Source of the DNA: an uncultured Coriobacteriia bacterium | GTDB taxonomy: Bacteria; Actinomycetota; Coriobacteriia; Coriobacteriales; QAMH01 | Assembly: GCA_959608885.1 (NCBI GenBank) | Contig: CAUHSG010000010.1 | Location: forward strand, 3,933-67,932 | Direction: 5' to 3' | Length of the DNA stretch: 64,000 nucleotides | Part shown: positions 1 through 8,540 of the stretch, piece after piece | Position numbering within the stretch: the first letter of the stretch is position 1 | Layout: each line of letters starts with the position of its first letter | Program-made: the position numbers and the translations under genes | The notes under the pieces: model-generated | Databases searched by the model: none | Told to the model about the DNA's origin: nothing | What the model saw: the letters and a program-made list of their open reading frames with translations, nothing else

Positions 1-260
1 ACCTTGCCTGGCGCTTCACCCGGAAGGACTTCCAGCCCCTGCTCGTCACACTTGATCCCCATGACGAGCCCGCGGAGCTCGTCGACCACCGAGGCCAGGA
101 GTTCAATTACATCCTCGAGGGCTCTATCGTCTTCACCTTCGGTGACCGCGAGATAGTCCTCGATGCTGGAGACTCCATCTTCTTCAACCCGGAACACAGG
201 CACGGGCAGCGCTGCAACGGTAACGTACCGGCCAAGTTCCTCACCATCATTAGCGAATAA
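1..260 (+). CDS. Cupin-domain protein, C-terminal part (5' end outside window)
   Basis: The frame is open from the window edge to a TAA at 258-260 and reads about 85 residues. The core is a cupin beta-barrel half: HRGQEFNYILEGSIVFTFGD followed by a short loop and LDAGDSIFFNPEHRHGQ. These are the conserved G(X)5HXH-like and G(D)XXXXPXXXXH motifs, although the first metal-ligand histidine pair is not complete here. In related bacteria such a barrel often ends an XRE-type HTH-cupin regulator placed before an acyl-CoA synthetase gene, which is the arrangement seen here, so a regulator of the next gene is plausible but unproven because the N-terminus is missing. The stop codon abuts a palindromic REP copy (TAAGACAAAAG). 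Confidence 0.75.
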   Translation, partial: LAWRFTRKDFQPLLVTLDPHDEPAELVDHRGQEFNYILEGSIVFTFGDREIVLDAGDSIFFNPEHRHGQRCNGNVPAKFLTIISE

Positions 261-287
261 GACAAAAGTGCCCCGGCGATTTTTGTC
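261..287. repeat. REP family 1, single copy (forward core)
   Basis: Arms GACAAAA/TTTTGTC surround the core GTGCCCCGGCGAT. It directly follows the cupin stop codon and precedes the ribosome-binding site of the next gene. Confidence 0.85.
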
Positions 288-312
288 ACGTTATTAAGGA
301 AAGCATAGAACC

Positions 313-1986
313 GTGGATTACATACTCAGCAAATATTGCCCCCGCATCGAATTCGACTCGTACGAGGATTTCTACGACAACTTCAAGATCGACGTGCCCG
401 AGAACTTCAACTTCGCCTACGACGTCGTAGACGAGTGGGCGCGTGTCGAGCCCGAGAAGAAGGCTCTCGTGTGGATCAACGACGCTGGCGAAGAGCGCGA
501 GTTTACCTTCACGGACATTTCGCTGCTCTCCAACCGCGCCGCCAACGCCTTTTGGAAGCTCGGCATCCGCAAGGGCGACGTCGTGATGATAATGCTGCGT
601 CGTCGCTGGGAATACTGGGTGTGCGCCATGGCGTTGTGCAAGATCGGCGCCTCGATCATCCCGGCGACCATCCAGCTCACCTCGAAGGACATCGCGTACC
701 GCGCAAACTCCGCAGCCGTCAAGATGCTCATCTGCGTCGATGACGACTACGTGGTCGAGCAGGTGGAGGGCGCCCTTCCCAACTCGCCCAGCATCAAGGA
801 GAAGGTGCTCGTCGCGGGCAAACGCGACGGCTGGCTGTCTTTCGACGAGCTCATCGAGGACGAGAGCGACCAGTGGGAGCGCCCCACGGGCGATGATGCC
901 ACGCAAATCGACGACATCATGCTCATCTACTTCACGAGCGGCACCACGGGTAACGCCAAGGCCGTGGAGCACAGCTTCAAGCACCCGCTCGGACACATCC
1001 TCACCGCCAAGTACTGGCAGCAGGTGCGCGAGAACCGCCTGCACATGAGCGTCACCGACAGCGGCTGGGCCAAGTTCGGTTGGGGCAAGATCTACGGTCA
1101 GTGGATTGCCGGCGCCGCGATCTTCGCCTACGACATGGACAAGTTCGTACCCGCTAAGCTGCTGCAGGTTATGCAAGACTACGACCTCGCGACCTTCTGC
1201 GCGCCGCCGACCATGTACCGCTTCATGCTGCAAGAGGACGTCGCTGCCTACGACCTCTCGTCCATCGAGAACTTCGCGACTGCGGGCGAGCCGCTCAACG
1301 GCGAGGTGACCATCCAGTGGGAGAAACTCACCGGCAAGAAGATTCGCGAGGGCTTTGGCCAGACCGAAGGCCCCGTGCTGCTGGCGACCTATCCGTGGAT
1401 CGAGCCGCGTCCCGGTTCCATGGGAAAGCCAAGCCCGCTGCTCAACATCAAGCTGCTCGATGACGACGGCTACGAGGTAGACGACGGTAGCGAGGGTGCT
1501 ATCTGCGTTACCAGCCTCAAGGAGGCCTATCCGCCGGGTCTGTTCGTCGGCTACTACAACGACCCCGAACGCACGGCCGAAGCCGTAGGTGGCGAGTATT
1601 ACAACCTGCACGACATGGCCTGGCGCGACACGGAAGGGTACTGCTACTTCGTCGGCCGTAACGACGACGTCATCAAGTGCTCGGGCTACCGCATCGGGCC
1701 CTTCGAGGTGGAAAGTGCGCTTGTGGCGCATCCGGCCGTCGTCGAGTGCGCGGTGACCGCCGCTCCCGACCCCGTGCGTGGCAAGGTCGTGAAGGCCTCC
1801 ATCATCCTGGCCAAGGGCTACGAGCCGAGCGACGAACTCACGAAGGAGCTGCAGGACCACGTCAAGCACACGACGGCGCCGTACAAGTACCCGCGCATCG
1901 TGGAGTACGTCGATGATCTACCCAAGACCATCGGCGGCAAGATCAAGCGCAAGATGATCCGTAACGCTGACGGGGTCAACGACTAG
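313..1986 (+). CDS. AMP-binding acyl-CoA synthetase (medium-chain/ACSM-like)
   Basis: This 557-residue enzyme of the ANL superfamily activates a carboxylic acid as acyl-AMP and transfers it to CoA. Visible motifs, in order, are the phosphate loop YFTSGTTGNAKAVEHS (about residue 207), the adenine-binding EGFGQTEGP (about 346), the hinge-region GRNDDVIKCSGYRIGPFEVE (about 450) and the C-terminal catalytic lysine region PKTIGGKIKRKMIR. The length is normal for acetyl-/medium-chain synthetases. The start is GTG at 313, preceded by AAGGAAAG about 10 bases upstream. It follows the cupin gene on the same strand with a REP copy between them, and it converges on ilvN. The substrate cannot be fixed from sequence; ACSM-type (medium-chain or branched fatty acid) is the closest overall pattern. 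Confidence 0.9.
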   Translation: MDYILSKYCPRIEFDSYEDFYDNFKIDVPENFNFAYDVVDEWARVEPEKKALVWINDAGEEREFTFTDISLLSNRAANAFWKLGIRKGDVVMIMLRRRWEYWVCAMALCKIGASIIPATIQLTSKDIAYRANSAAVKMLICVDDDYVVEQVEGALPNSPSIKEKVLVAGKRDGWLSFDELIEDESDQWERPTGDDATQIDDIMLIYFTSGTTGNAKAVEHSFKHPLGHILTAKYWQQVRENRLHMSVTDSGWAKFGWGKIYGQWIAGAAIFAYDMDKFVPAKLLQVMQDYDLATFCAPPTMYRFMLQEDVAAYDLSSIENFATAGEPLNGEVTIQWEKLTGKKIREGFGQTEGPVLLATYPWIEPRPGSMGKPSPLLNIKLLDDDGYEVDDGSEGAICVTSLKEAYPPGLFVGYYNDPERTAEAVGGEYYNLHDMAWRDTEGYCYFVGRNDDVIKCSGYRIGPFEVESALVAHPAVVECAVTAAPDPVRGKVVKASIILAKGYEPSDELTKELQDHVKHTTAPYKYPRIVEYVDDLPKTIGGKIKRKMIRNADGVND

Positions 1987-2012
1987 CACCTAGCATCCGT
2001 GCAAAATCGCAG

Positions 2013-2486
2013 CTAGTCAGTTGCTAGCGCGACCTTGCCGGTACGAATCATTTCCCTGATGCCGTAGGGGCCAAGTAACGCCTCAAACGCCTCGATCCTC
2101 TCGGCGGTGTCCGTGAGCTCGATGATGAGCGAATCGGTTGCCCCGCCGTCGACGCGTGCGCCGAAGAGTCCCGCAAGCTCGATGATCTCGCCGCGCTTCT
2201 CGGGCTCGGCACTCACCTTGAAGAGCACGAGCTCGCGCTCGATGTGGTCCTTATCGGTGAGATCGGTCACCTTGTACACGTTGATGAGCTTGTGAAGCTG
2301 CTTGGTCACCTGCTCGACGATGCGCTCGTCGGCATCGACCACCATCGTCACACGGCTGCGCACGTCCTCCTCGGTGATGCTGACGGCGAGGGACTCGATG
2401 TTGAAGCCGCGGCGCGCGATGAGGCCGGCGATGCGGGCGAGCACGCCCGGTTTGTTGTCCACCCATACGGAAAGAATGCGCGACAT
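2013..2486 (-). CDS. ilvN: Acetolactate synthase small (regulatory) subunit
   Basis: This is the regulatory subunit of acetohydroxyacid synthase, which catalyses the first common step of branched-chain amino acid synthesis. The 157-residue protein starts MSRILSVWVDNKPGVLARIAGL, the N-terminal ACT domain that binds valine for feedback inhibition, with RRGFNIESL. A C-terminal ACT-like half follows (ERELVLFKV... IIELTDTAERIEAFE). The ATG at 2486 is chosen because the usual ACT start lies there; an upstream in-frame extension would run back into ilvB. Only two bases separate it from the ilvB stop, so the two are co-transcribed and probably translationally coupled. Confidence 0.95.
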   Translation of the reverse strand: MSRILSVWVDNKPGVLARIAGLIARRGFNIESLAVSITEEDVRSRVTMVVDADERIVEQVTKQLHKLINVYKVTDLTDKDHIERELVLFKVSAEPEKRGEIIELAGLFGARVDGGATDSLIIELTDTAERIEAFEALLGPYGIREMIRTGKVALATD

Positions 2487-2488
2487 GG

Positions 2489-4207
2489 CTACTCCTCGTC
2501 TCGCAGGTCTGACACGCCCTTGGCCGAGCCATCGCATGCGTCCTTGGGGTATACGTCCTCGTCACTCGCAATGGGAATCCACAGCAGCGCCGGCCCCTCG
2601 CTTGCAAGCCACTGCCGCATTGCTGCCTCAAGCTCCGACGGGCTCTCGACCTTGCTTGCGCTCCACCCGTAGGCACGGGCGAGCGCGACGAAATCGGGAT
2701 TCCCGGTGAATAGGGTCTGGCTGTATCGCCTGTCATGGAACTGCTCTTGCATCTGGCGCACCATTCCCAAACAGTTGTTGTCGAGAAGCAGCACCTTGAC
2801 CGGTAGCCCGTTCTCGTGAATCGTCGCCATCTCCTGAATGTTCATCTGAATCGAACCGTCGCCCGTGATGCAGATGACGCGGCTGTCGGGCATGCCGAGC
2901 TGAGCGCCCATTGCCGCCGGTAACCCGAATCCCATCGTCCCCGCACCACCGCTCGACACGAAGGTGCGTGGCCTTGTGGTGTGAAAGAGCTGGCTTGCCC
3001 ACATCTGGTGCTGGCCCACGTCGGTGGTGAGGATGGTGTCGTGGTCCTTTGTGAGCTCATCCAGGAGCATCATCACCTGCTCGGGGCGAATCGTGCCCTC
3101 CCCACGCATGTTGCGGTGGGGCCTTTCCTGCTTCCACTGTGCGATATCCTCGAGCCATGCGGAGGTCTGCGGACGTGCATCGTTCTTGTGCAGTTCCTCG
3201 ACGAGAGCGGCGAGCACCGTCTTCACGTCACCCACGATGGGAATGTCGGCATGGTGGTTCTTGCCGATCTCGGCGGGGTCGATGTCGATATGTATCACGC
3301 GCGCGTGCGGTGCGAATCCCTGCGCGTCACCCGTCGAGCGGTTCGCGAAGCGCGTGCCCACGGCAAGCACGAGGTCGCTCTCATGCATCGCCTCGTTTGC
3401 CGCCGGAAGACCGTACATTCCCAGCATTCCCAGGTTGAGTGGGCTGTCCTCGGGGAAACCCCCCTTGCCGGTGAGCGTCGTCGCAACGGAAATCTGCATC
3501 GACTCGGCAAGTTGCGTGAGCTCGGCCGTCGCACCCGAGGCGATGACACCGCCTCCCGCGTAGATGACGGGACGCTTCGCCTTCTCGATTGCGCGCGCCG
3601 CCTGCTTCACCTGCTTGCTATTGCCCTTGTACGTGGGCTTGTACGACTGGAGCTTGACCTCGGCGGGATAGTCGTACGCAACGTCGAGCTCGCGCGCGAG
3701 GTTGCTCGGAATGTCGATGACCACGGGGCCCGGACGTCCGGTCGAGGCGATGTGATATGCCTGGGCGATGGTCGCGGGGATGTCGGCCGCATTCTTGACG
3801 AGATAGCTGTGCTTCACGATGGGAAGCGTGATACCCGTCATGTCCGACTCCTGAAACGCATCACTACCCAGCGCGTCGGTGGGAACCTGACCGGTGATGA
3901 TGATGAGTGGGATGGAGTCCATGTACGCCGTGGCGATGCCCGTAACCGTGTTGGTGGCACCGGGGCCGCTCGTGACGATGACGGTGCCGACCTTGCCGGT
4001 TGCACGCGCGTAGCCATCAGCGGCATGCACCGCGCCTTGCTCGTGACGCACGAGGACGTGGTTGAGTTGCGAGCTATCGTAGAGCGCATCGTAGATGTCG
4101 AGGGCATGGCCACCGGGATAGCCGAAGACGGTTTCGACGCCGGCATCCTCGAGCGCCTGTATGAGGCATTGTGCGCCGTTCATCTTCGTTTCGTTGTGTT
4201 TGCTCAT
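2489..4207 (-). CDS. ilvB: Acetolactate synthase large (catalytic) subunit
   Basis: This thiamine-diphosphate enzyme condenses pyruvate with pyruvate or 2-oxobutyrate. The 572-residue product shows the N-terminal TPP Pyr domain (VFGYPGGHALDIYDAL, then HEQGAVHAADGYARATG with the catalytic glutamate), a central domain, and the C-terminal TPP PP domain with the GDGS...NN metal/TPP motif (TGDGSIQMNIQEM... LLLDNNCLGMVRQMQEQF). The ATG at 4207 (MSKHNETKMNGAQ) is used because an upstream in-frame extension would translate the REP element just outside the gene. No attenuator leader peptide is visible upstream; only the REP lies between this gene and the TauE gene on the same strand. Confidence 0.95.
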   Translation of the reverse strand: MSKHNETKMNGAQCLIQALEDAGVETVFGYPGGHALDIYDALYDSSQLNHVLVRHEQGAVHAADGYARATGKVGTVIVTSGPGATNTVTGIATAYMDSIPLIIITGQVPTDALGSDAFQESDMTGITLPIVKHSYLVKNAADIPATIAQAYHIASTGRPGPVVIDIPSNLARELDVAYDYPAEVKLQSYKPTYKGNSKQVKQAARAIEKAKRPVIYAGGGVIASGATAELTQLAESMQISVATTLTGKGGFPEDSPLNLGMLGMYGLPAANEAMHESDLVLAVGTRFANRSTGDAQGFAPHARVIHIDIDPAEIGKNHHADIPIVGDVKTVLAALVEELHKNDARPQTSAWLEDIAQWKQERPHRNMRGEGTIRPEQVMMLLDELTKDHDTILTTDVGQHQMWASQLFHTTRPRTFVSSGGAGTMGFGLPAAMGAQLGMPDSRVICITGDGSIQMNIQEMATIHENGLPVKVLLLDNNCLGMVRQMQEQFHDRRYSQTLFTGNPDFVALARAYGWSASKVESPSELEAAMRQWLASEGPALLWIPIASDEDVYPKDACDGSAKGVSDLRDEE

Positions 4208-4234
4208 CGTGGTTTCGTCGTTTCCCTCGTCATT

Positions 4235-4273
4235 AAACCAGACAAAAGTTGCCGGGGCGCTTTTGTCTGGTTT
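4235..4273. repeat. REP family 1, single copy (reverse core)
   Basis: Full-length arms AAACCAGACAAAA / TTTTGTCTGGTTT surround the core GTTGCCGGGGCGC. It lies in the 87-bp gap between the TauE gene and ilvB, upstream of the ilvB start. Confidence 0.9.
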
Positions 4274-4294
4274 TGATTCATGCATTATACGCAT

Positions 4295-5134
4295 TTACAG
4301 CAAGGCAAACTCGTTTACCACGAGCATAACGGCAGCGATGGCAAGCAGGCCGGCGAAGATGAAGCGCAAAGTGCGCTCGGGGACACGTGGCACAAGCCAG
4401 GCACCGAGCACGGCGCCGGGAATGGCCCCCACACACAGCATGATGCCCGCAAGGTAATCGATATGACCGAGGAAAGCCTGCTGGATGACACCGGGGATGG
4501 CGAGGATGATGATGGCGATGAGCGAAGTGCCCGAGGTGCGCTTCATGGGAATGCCGAGCCATGCCGTCATGAGCGGCACCATGATGAAACCACCGCCCAC
4601 GCCCACGTAGCCCGAGGCGAAGCCGGCTATCAGGCCGATGATCACCGCAAGCACGACGTTTCTACGCGTGAAGCCGAAGGCGCAGGGCTCGGCGTCCGAA
4701 GAGGCAACCGGGGCGTTTGCCCGCACGTTGCCGGATTCCGAAGAAGCGGGCTTCTTCCCCATTCGCAACGCTTTGCTCAGCATGGTAAATGCCGAGTAGG
4801 CGATGACGATGGCAGCCACCACCATGATGAGCCACGTCGGAGAAACCGAACCCAGGTACACGCCCGCCGATGAGGTTGTGGCTCCGGCGACACCGAGGAG
4901 AATGCCTAGCTTGGGAAGGCAGCTACGTGCGCGAATATGCGCGATGGCTCCGGTAAGCGAGATGGGAATAATGGCGAAGAGCGAGGTCGCCGTGGACATG
5001 AAGGCGTTAAGGCCATATCCCAAGCGCAGGACGGGAATCATGATGGTTCCGCCGCCGATGCCGAGCATTCCGGAAAACACGCCGATACCGACGCCAACGA
5101 GCACGAGCCCTACAGATGTGATGATGATTTCCAT
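4295..5134 (-). CDS. TauE/SafE family sulfite exporter-like membrane protein
   Basis: The 279-residue integral membrane protein has the TauE/SafE pattern. An N-terminal helix pair carries GIGVFSGMLGIGGGTIMIPVL. After a hydrophilic, weakly conserved cytoplasmic stretch (KKPASSESGNVRANAPVASSDAE, about residues 130-152) the second half repeats the motif as GFASGYVGVGGGFIMVPLM. The two GxGGG(F/T)IMVP repeats are the family signature and reflect the internal duplication. About eight membrane segments are visible. Family members export small organic or sulfur-containing anions such as sulfite or sulfoacetate; the substrate here is unknown. It is transcribed with ilvBN direction but separated by a REP. 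Confidence 0.88.
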   Translation of the reverse strand: MEIIITSVGLVLVGVGIGVFSGMLGIGGGTIMIPVLRLGYGLNAFMSTATSLFAIIPISLTGAIAHIRARSCLPKLGILLGVAGATTSSAGVYLGSVSPTWLIMVVAAIVIAYSAFTMLSKALRMGKKPASSESGNVRANAPVASSDAEPCAFGFTRRNVVLAVIIGLIAGFASGYVGVGGGFIMVPLMTAWLGIPMKRTSGTSLIAIIILAIPGVIQQAFLGHIDYLAGIMLCVGAIPGAVLGAWLVPRVPERTLRFIFAGLLAIAAVMLVVNEFALL

Positions 5135-5184
5135 GGACTACATGATAGGGGGAATATCTGCGGGGCAAGATGTCCCATCCGCTG

Positions 5185-6246
5185 CTAGATCATCGCCATT
5201 TGGGCGGCACAGCTGTTGTACCAGTGATCCGCGTTGGAGGGGCAATAGGTAGCAGCAGCCTCGCGAGTCAGGTAGCCGCCGTATAGCGAGCCTCCGAGCG
5301 CACCAACGACCCTGTTGATGCCTTCTTCCCACGAGCCGAAACTGTAACCTCCGTAGCCCCATGCGTTATAGGAGCGATAGCAGACAGCGCCCTTGCTGCT
5401 TTCGACGTACGAGATTGCCGGAGCCCAACGCGGGTCGACGCCGTTGTCCCAGGCGGCCGCCGCATAAGCGACGCCCGTTCCGGACATGGGAGACCCCGAG
5501 AGATACGCGTTGATACGCGGTGCCCATTCGTTCACGAACTGCGACTTATCGGACGACCACCCGACGTTGGATGCATTTGCAGATGAGGCCGAGTTGTTTG
5601 CCTCGCTCGCAGCCTGCTTCTCCTCGGCGCTCGCCAAGGAGGAGTTGAGAATGTACTGGTTTGCCTGTTGCTCGGCAGCCTGAGCTGCGGCGGCGCGTGC
5701 CGCCATGCGCTCGCGGGCCTCACGAGCCTGCTGCAGGGAACTCAGCGCATCCTGTGCGGCCTTATCCACATCCGCCTTATTGGTCTCGAGCTGCTGTTTC
5801 GCACTCTTGAGCTCGTTCTCCATCTTGATGGCGCTTTGAATCTCGGCCGTGTTGTATTCGATGATCCAGTTGTAGGAGTCGACAATCGCGAGCATGTCGG
5901 TGACGCTCGTGGATTCGAGCAGCATCATGAGAACGCTCGATGAGTCGTACTCGTACTTGTAGAGCGCACGGATGCTCTCGTCGGAGCGCTCGCGCTGTGC
6001 CGGAAGCTTGGCCTCAAGCTCGGCGATGCGAGCATCGAGCTCGGCTATCTCGGCCGCAAGCTCCTCCTGTCGTGTAACGGCATCGTTATAGGCGTCAGCG
6101 CTTGATTTGACCTGAGCTTCGAGCTGATCTGCTTCCTCGTCGGCAAGAGATATCTGCACGAATCCGCCACCCGCGAGGAAAACCGTCAGCGCGAAGAAGA
6201 GCGCTAGCGTCGTGATGATGCCTCGGTTGAGTGCATGTTGTAGCAA
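5185..6246 (-). CDS. Secreted coiled-coil protein with C-terminal lysozyme/transglycosylase-like domain
   Basis: The 353-residue product begins with a signal peptide (GIITTLALFFALTVFLAGGGFVQISLA). A long coiled coil follows at about residues 35-205, with heptads such as QEELAAEIAELDARIAELEAKL, resembling the PcsB/CwlO/EnvC-type N-terminal domain. An Ala/Ser/Asn-rich linker (about 205-230) leads to a C-terminal domain of about 120 residues with INAYLSGSPMSGTG, WAPAISYVESSKGAVC and YNAWGYGG. The SYVESSKG segment resembles the catalytic glutamate region of lysozyme-fold lytic transglycosylases. It probably acts outside the membrane in peptidoglycan remodelling; the exact cleavage specificity is not determinable. 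The gene stands alone, with a TauE gene downstream. Confidence 0.75.
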   Translation of the reverse strand: MLQHALNRGIITTLALFFALTVFLAGGGFVQISLADEEADQLEAQVKSSADAYNDAVTRQEELAAEIAELDARIAELEAKLPAQRERSDESIRALYKYEYDSSSVLMMLLESTSVTDMLAIVDSYNWIIEYNTAEIQSAIKMENELKSAKQQLETNKADVDKAAQDALSSLQQAREARERMAARAAAAQAAEQQANQYILNSSLASAEEKQAASEANNSASSANASNVGWSSDKSQFVNEWAPRINAYLSGSPMSGTGVAYAAAAWDNGVDPRWAPAISYVESSKGAVCYRSYNAWGYGGYSFGSWEEGINRVVGALGGSLYGGYLTREAAATYCPSNADHWYNSCAAQMAMI

Positions 6247-6444
6247 AAGCTAACCTCGTTTACGCTTCGTTTCGCGTGCATGTGGGGAAATACTTTAGCG
6301 TAAGGCCGCAACATGCTCAAAATCCATCACATTCCCTACATATCCCCTTCACAACTGCTGTTAAGGTGTTCACGAACATTCCCGTCCCATCAAATGGAGA
6401 TGTGGCGCCGCGAAAATGAAGTCGCCAGGACATGACAAACGTTG

Positions 6445-6565
6445 CAGTGATGGGAAGTTTCGCGGACTATGGCAGATTGCAACGACCATAAGCCGCAAAA
6501 CGTAGCGATGGCGGGAAGTCTTGCGAGCTATGGCAGATTACAGCAGCCAGAAGCCGCAAAACGCA
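6445..6565. repeat. Two imperfect direct repeats of about 61 bp
   Basis: The shared parts are GGGAAGT, then CTATGGCAGATT and AAGCCGCAAAACG, repeating at an offset of 61 bp. This lies in the 440-bp gene-free gap between the cell-wall protein start and serC, which otherwise contains only the serC terminator (6600-6630) and a REP copy (6653-6689). No ORF with coding character covers it. Confidence 0.7.
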
Positions 6566-6599
6566 GCAAGGGCATAGACCGTTGCTCGCACTGTCCAAA

Positions 6600-6630
6600 C
6601 AAAAAGGGCATCCGCCTATCGCGAATGCCC
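6600..6630 (-). terminator. Rho-independent terminator of serC
   Basis: On the minus strand a stem GGGCATTCGC/GCGGATGCCC is followed directly by TTTTTG. It lies about 55 bp beyond the serC stop, past a REP copy. Confidence 0.8.
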
Positions 6631-6652
6631 CAATGCGTGATACCTGGCCCGA

Positions 6653-6689
6653 AACCAGACAAAAGTGCCCCGGCAGCAATTGTCTGGTT
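6653..6689. repeat. REP family 1, single copy (forward core)
   Basis: Arms AACCAGACAAAA / ATTGTCTGGTT surround GTGCCCCGGCAGC. It touches the serC stop codon (TAA at 6688-6690). Confidence 0.85.
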
Positions 6690-7767
6690 ACTTGTTGTTG
6701 GCCTCGAACTCGCCCATGAAGTCGACGAGTGCCCGCACACCCTCGATGGGCATGGCGTTGTAGATGCTCGCACGCATGCCACCCACGCTGCGATGGCCCT
6801 TGATGTTAGCCAGACCAGCGGCAGTCGCCTCGGCGATGAACTTCTTGTCGAGGTCTTCGTCGCCCGTAATGAACGGAACATTCATGATGGAGCGATCCTT
6901 GGGGTTGACCGTGCTCGAGAACATGTCGCTCGCGTCAAGGAAGTCGTACAGGAGCTTGGCCTTGGCCTCGTTGCGCTCCTTCATGACCTCAAGACCGCCC
7001 AGCTCCTTGATCCACTTGAACACGAGACCGCACACGTAGATGCCGTAGCTCGGCGGCGTGTTGTAGAGGCTACCGCTATCGGCATGCGTCTTGAAGCGCA
7101 GCATGGTGGGCACGCCGGGAAGGTCGTCGGGAATAAGATCCTCGCGCACGATGACGATCTGGACGCCGGCCGGGCCGCAGTTCTTCTGCACGCCAGCGTG
7201 GATGAGACCGTACTTGCTCACGTCAACCGGCTCGGAGAGGAACATGGAGCTCTGGTCGGACACGAGCACGTGACCCTTGGTGTTGGGCAGCGTGTAGATG
7301 CGGTTGCCGTAGACGGTCTCGTTCTCGCAGATGTAGACGAAGGACGCATCATCGCGAATGTCGAGGTCGGAGAGGTCGGGAATCCACGAGAAGTTGTCGC
7401 CCTCGCCGTTGACCAGCAACTTGGGATCACCGAGAATCTGGGCCTCCTTGTACGCCTTCTTGGACCAACCGCCGGTGACGATGTAATCGGCCTTGCCATT
7501 GGTGGCGAGGTTCATGAACACCGACGCGAAGAGCAGCGAGTCGCCACCCTGCAGGAAGAGCACCCTGTAGTTGTCCGGGATGGACAGCAGCTCGCGCAAA
7601 TCCTGCTCGGCCTCGGTGATGATCTTCGTGAACGCAGCCGAACGATGGCTCATCTCCATGACGGACATGCCGGTGCCCTCGTAGTCGAGCATCTCGCCCG
7701 CCGTCTGCTTAAGGACCTCCTCGGGAAGAACCGCCGGACCGGCGGAGAAGTTGTACACGCGTGTCAT
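6688..7767 (-). CDS. serC: Phosphoserine aminotransferase
   Basis: This PLP enzyme of class V converts 3-phosphohydroxypyruvate and glutamate to O-phosphoserine in serine biosynthesis and can also serve pyridoxal phosphate synthesis. The 359-residue protein starts TRVYNFSAGPAVLPEEVL, the family signature. It has the cofactor loop FLQGGDSLLFA (GGDS where most members have GGAS), and the Schiff-base lysine in HAGVQKNCGPAGV at about residue 192. The C-terminus MRASIYNAMP(I)EGV is also diagnostic. No serA or serB lies beside it. It is a single-gene unit with its own terminator downstream. Confidence 0.95.
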   Translation of the reverse strand: MTRVYNFSAGPAVLPEEVLKQTAGEMLDYEGTGMSVMEMSHRSAAFTKIITEAEQDLRELLSIPDNYRVLFLQGGDSLLFASVFMNLATNGKADYIVTGGWSKKAYKEAQILGDPKLLVNGEGDNFSWIPDLSDLDIRDDASFVYICENETVYGNRIYTLPNTKGHVLVSDQSSMFLSEPVDVSKYGLIHAGVQKNCGPAGVQIVIVREDLIPDDLPGVPTMLRFKTHADSGSLYNTPPSYGIYVCGLVFKWIKELGGLEVMKERNEAKAKLLYDFLDASDMFSSTVNPKDRSIMNVPFITGDEDLDKKFIAEATAAGLANIKGHRSVGGMRASIYNAMPIEGVRALVDFMGEFEANNK

Positions 7768-7872
7768 GGTCTAATGTTCCTTTCGTCCTGCTACGACTGA
7801 CAATCTGCACATACTAGCACTTCAGCACATCCGGAAACGTGCAAAACACACGGAGTGGACAATGCGACATGA

Positions 7873-7903
7873 AAGAGGGGCCAGGCAGTGCCCGGCCCCT
7901 CTT
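7873..7903 (-). terminator. Probable terminator of the hpf gene
   Basis: A 13-pair GC-rich stem (AAGAGGGGCC plus GGC against their complement) has a 3-base loop and lies about 30 bp after the hpf stop on the minus strand. The T-run after it is short (CTCTTTC), so termination efficiency is uncertain. Confidence 0.6.
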
Positions 7904-7931
7904 GTTGGAAAGCGATGGCGTATCGCGATTA

Positions 7932-8507
7932 CTAGGCGTTGATAATCGGCCTGATGATGCCGTAGCCGCCATTCTTGCGATGGTAGATGACCTGAATCTG
8001 GTGTGCGTCCTGGTCGAAGTAGACGAAGAAGTCGTGGCCGAGCAGGTCGGTCTGCACGAGCGCATGCTCCTCGGTCATCGGCTCCATCTCGACTTCCTTC
8101 AAACGCACAAGCAAATCGTCGTCCTCTTCGGGCTCGGTCGGGATGACATCGGGGATATCGAGCTCATCGGGCTGGAGATGGCGAATGCTACCCCTGCCAC
8201 CACGACGCTCCACGATCCTCGTCTTGTACTTGCGCAGCTGACGGGCGACCTTGTCGGACGCCAGGTCGATGGCCGCGTACATGTCCTCCGCGGACTCGGC
8301 CACGCGAATGACGGCACCCTTGGCGTTGACCGTGACCTCGCAAATGGCGTTGAGCGAAATCGCCGGGTTCTTCTCGGTGCGCAGCACAACCTCTGCGTCC
8401 ATGGCGGCGCTGTCGAAGACCTCGAGCGAGCGGCCAATCTTCTCGTCGACATAATCCCTGATGGCGGGCGTAACGTTCATCTTACGTCCCGAAACTGTGA
8501 TAGCCAT
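7932..8507 (-). CDS. hpf: Long-form ribosome hibernation promoting factor
   Basis: The 191-residue protein has an N-terminal HPF/RaiA domain (residues 1-105: MAITVSGRKMNVTPAIRDYVDEKIGR, KGAVIRVAESAEDMYAAID, KVARQLRKYKTR) and a C-terminal dimerisation domain (about 135-190: VRLKEVEMEPMTEEHALVQ, LGHDFFVYFDQD, VIYHRKNGGYGII). Having both domains is typical of long HPF, which joins two 70S ribosomes into inactive 100S particles during starvation. The linker is acidic (PTEPEEDDD). The start ATG at 8507 follows GGAGG in AAGGAGGTTTC. It lies 33 bp downstream of the next gene on the same strand, so co-transcription is possible. Confidence 0.95.
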   Translation of the reverse strand: MAITVSGRKMNVTPAIRDYVDEKIGRSLEVFDSAAMDAEVVLRTEKNPAISLNAICEVTVNAKGAVIRVAESAEDMYAAIDLASDKVARQLRKYKTRIVERRGGRGSIRHLQPDELDIPDVIPTEPEEDDDLLVRLKEVEMEPMTEEHALVQTDLLGHDFFVYFDQDAHQIQVIYHRKNGGYGIIRPIINA

Positions 8508-8540
8508 GATGAAACCTCCTTGATCGTGGGCTGATACGTC

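Noticed and set aside
4236..4294. N-terminal extension of IlvB
   Set aside because: The extra residues are a translation of a REP element; the downstream ATG gives the normal IlvB start.
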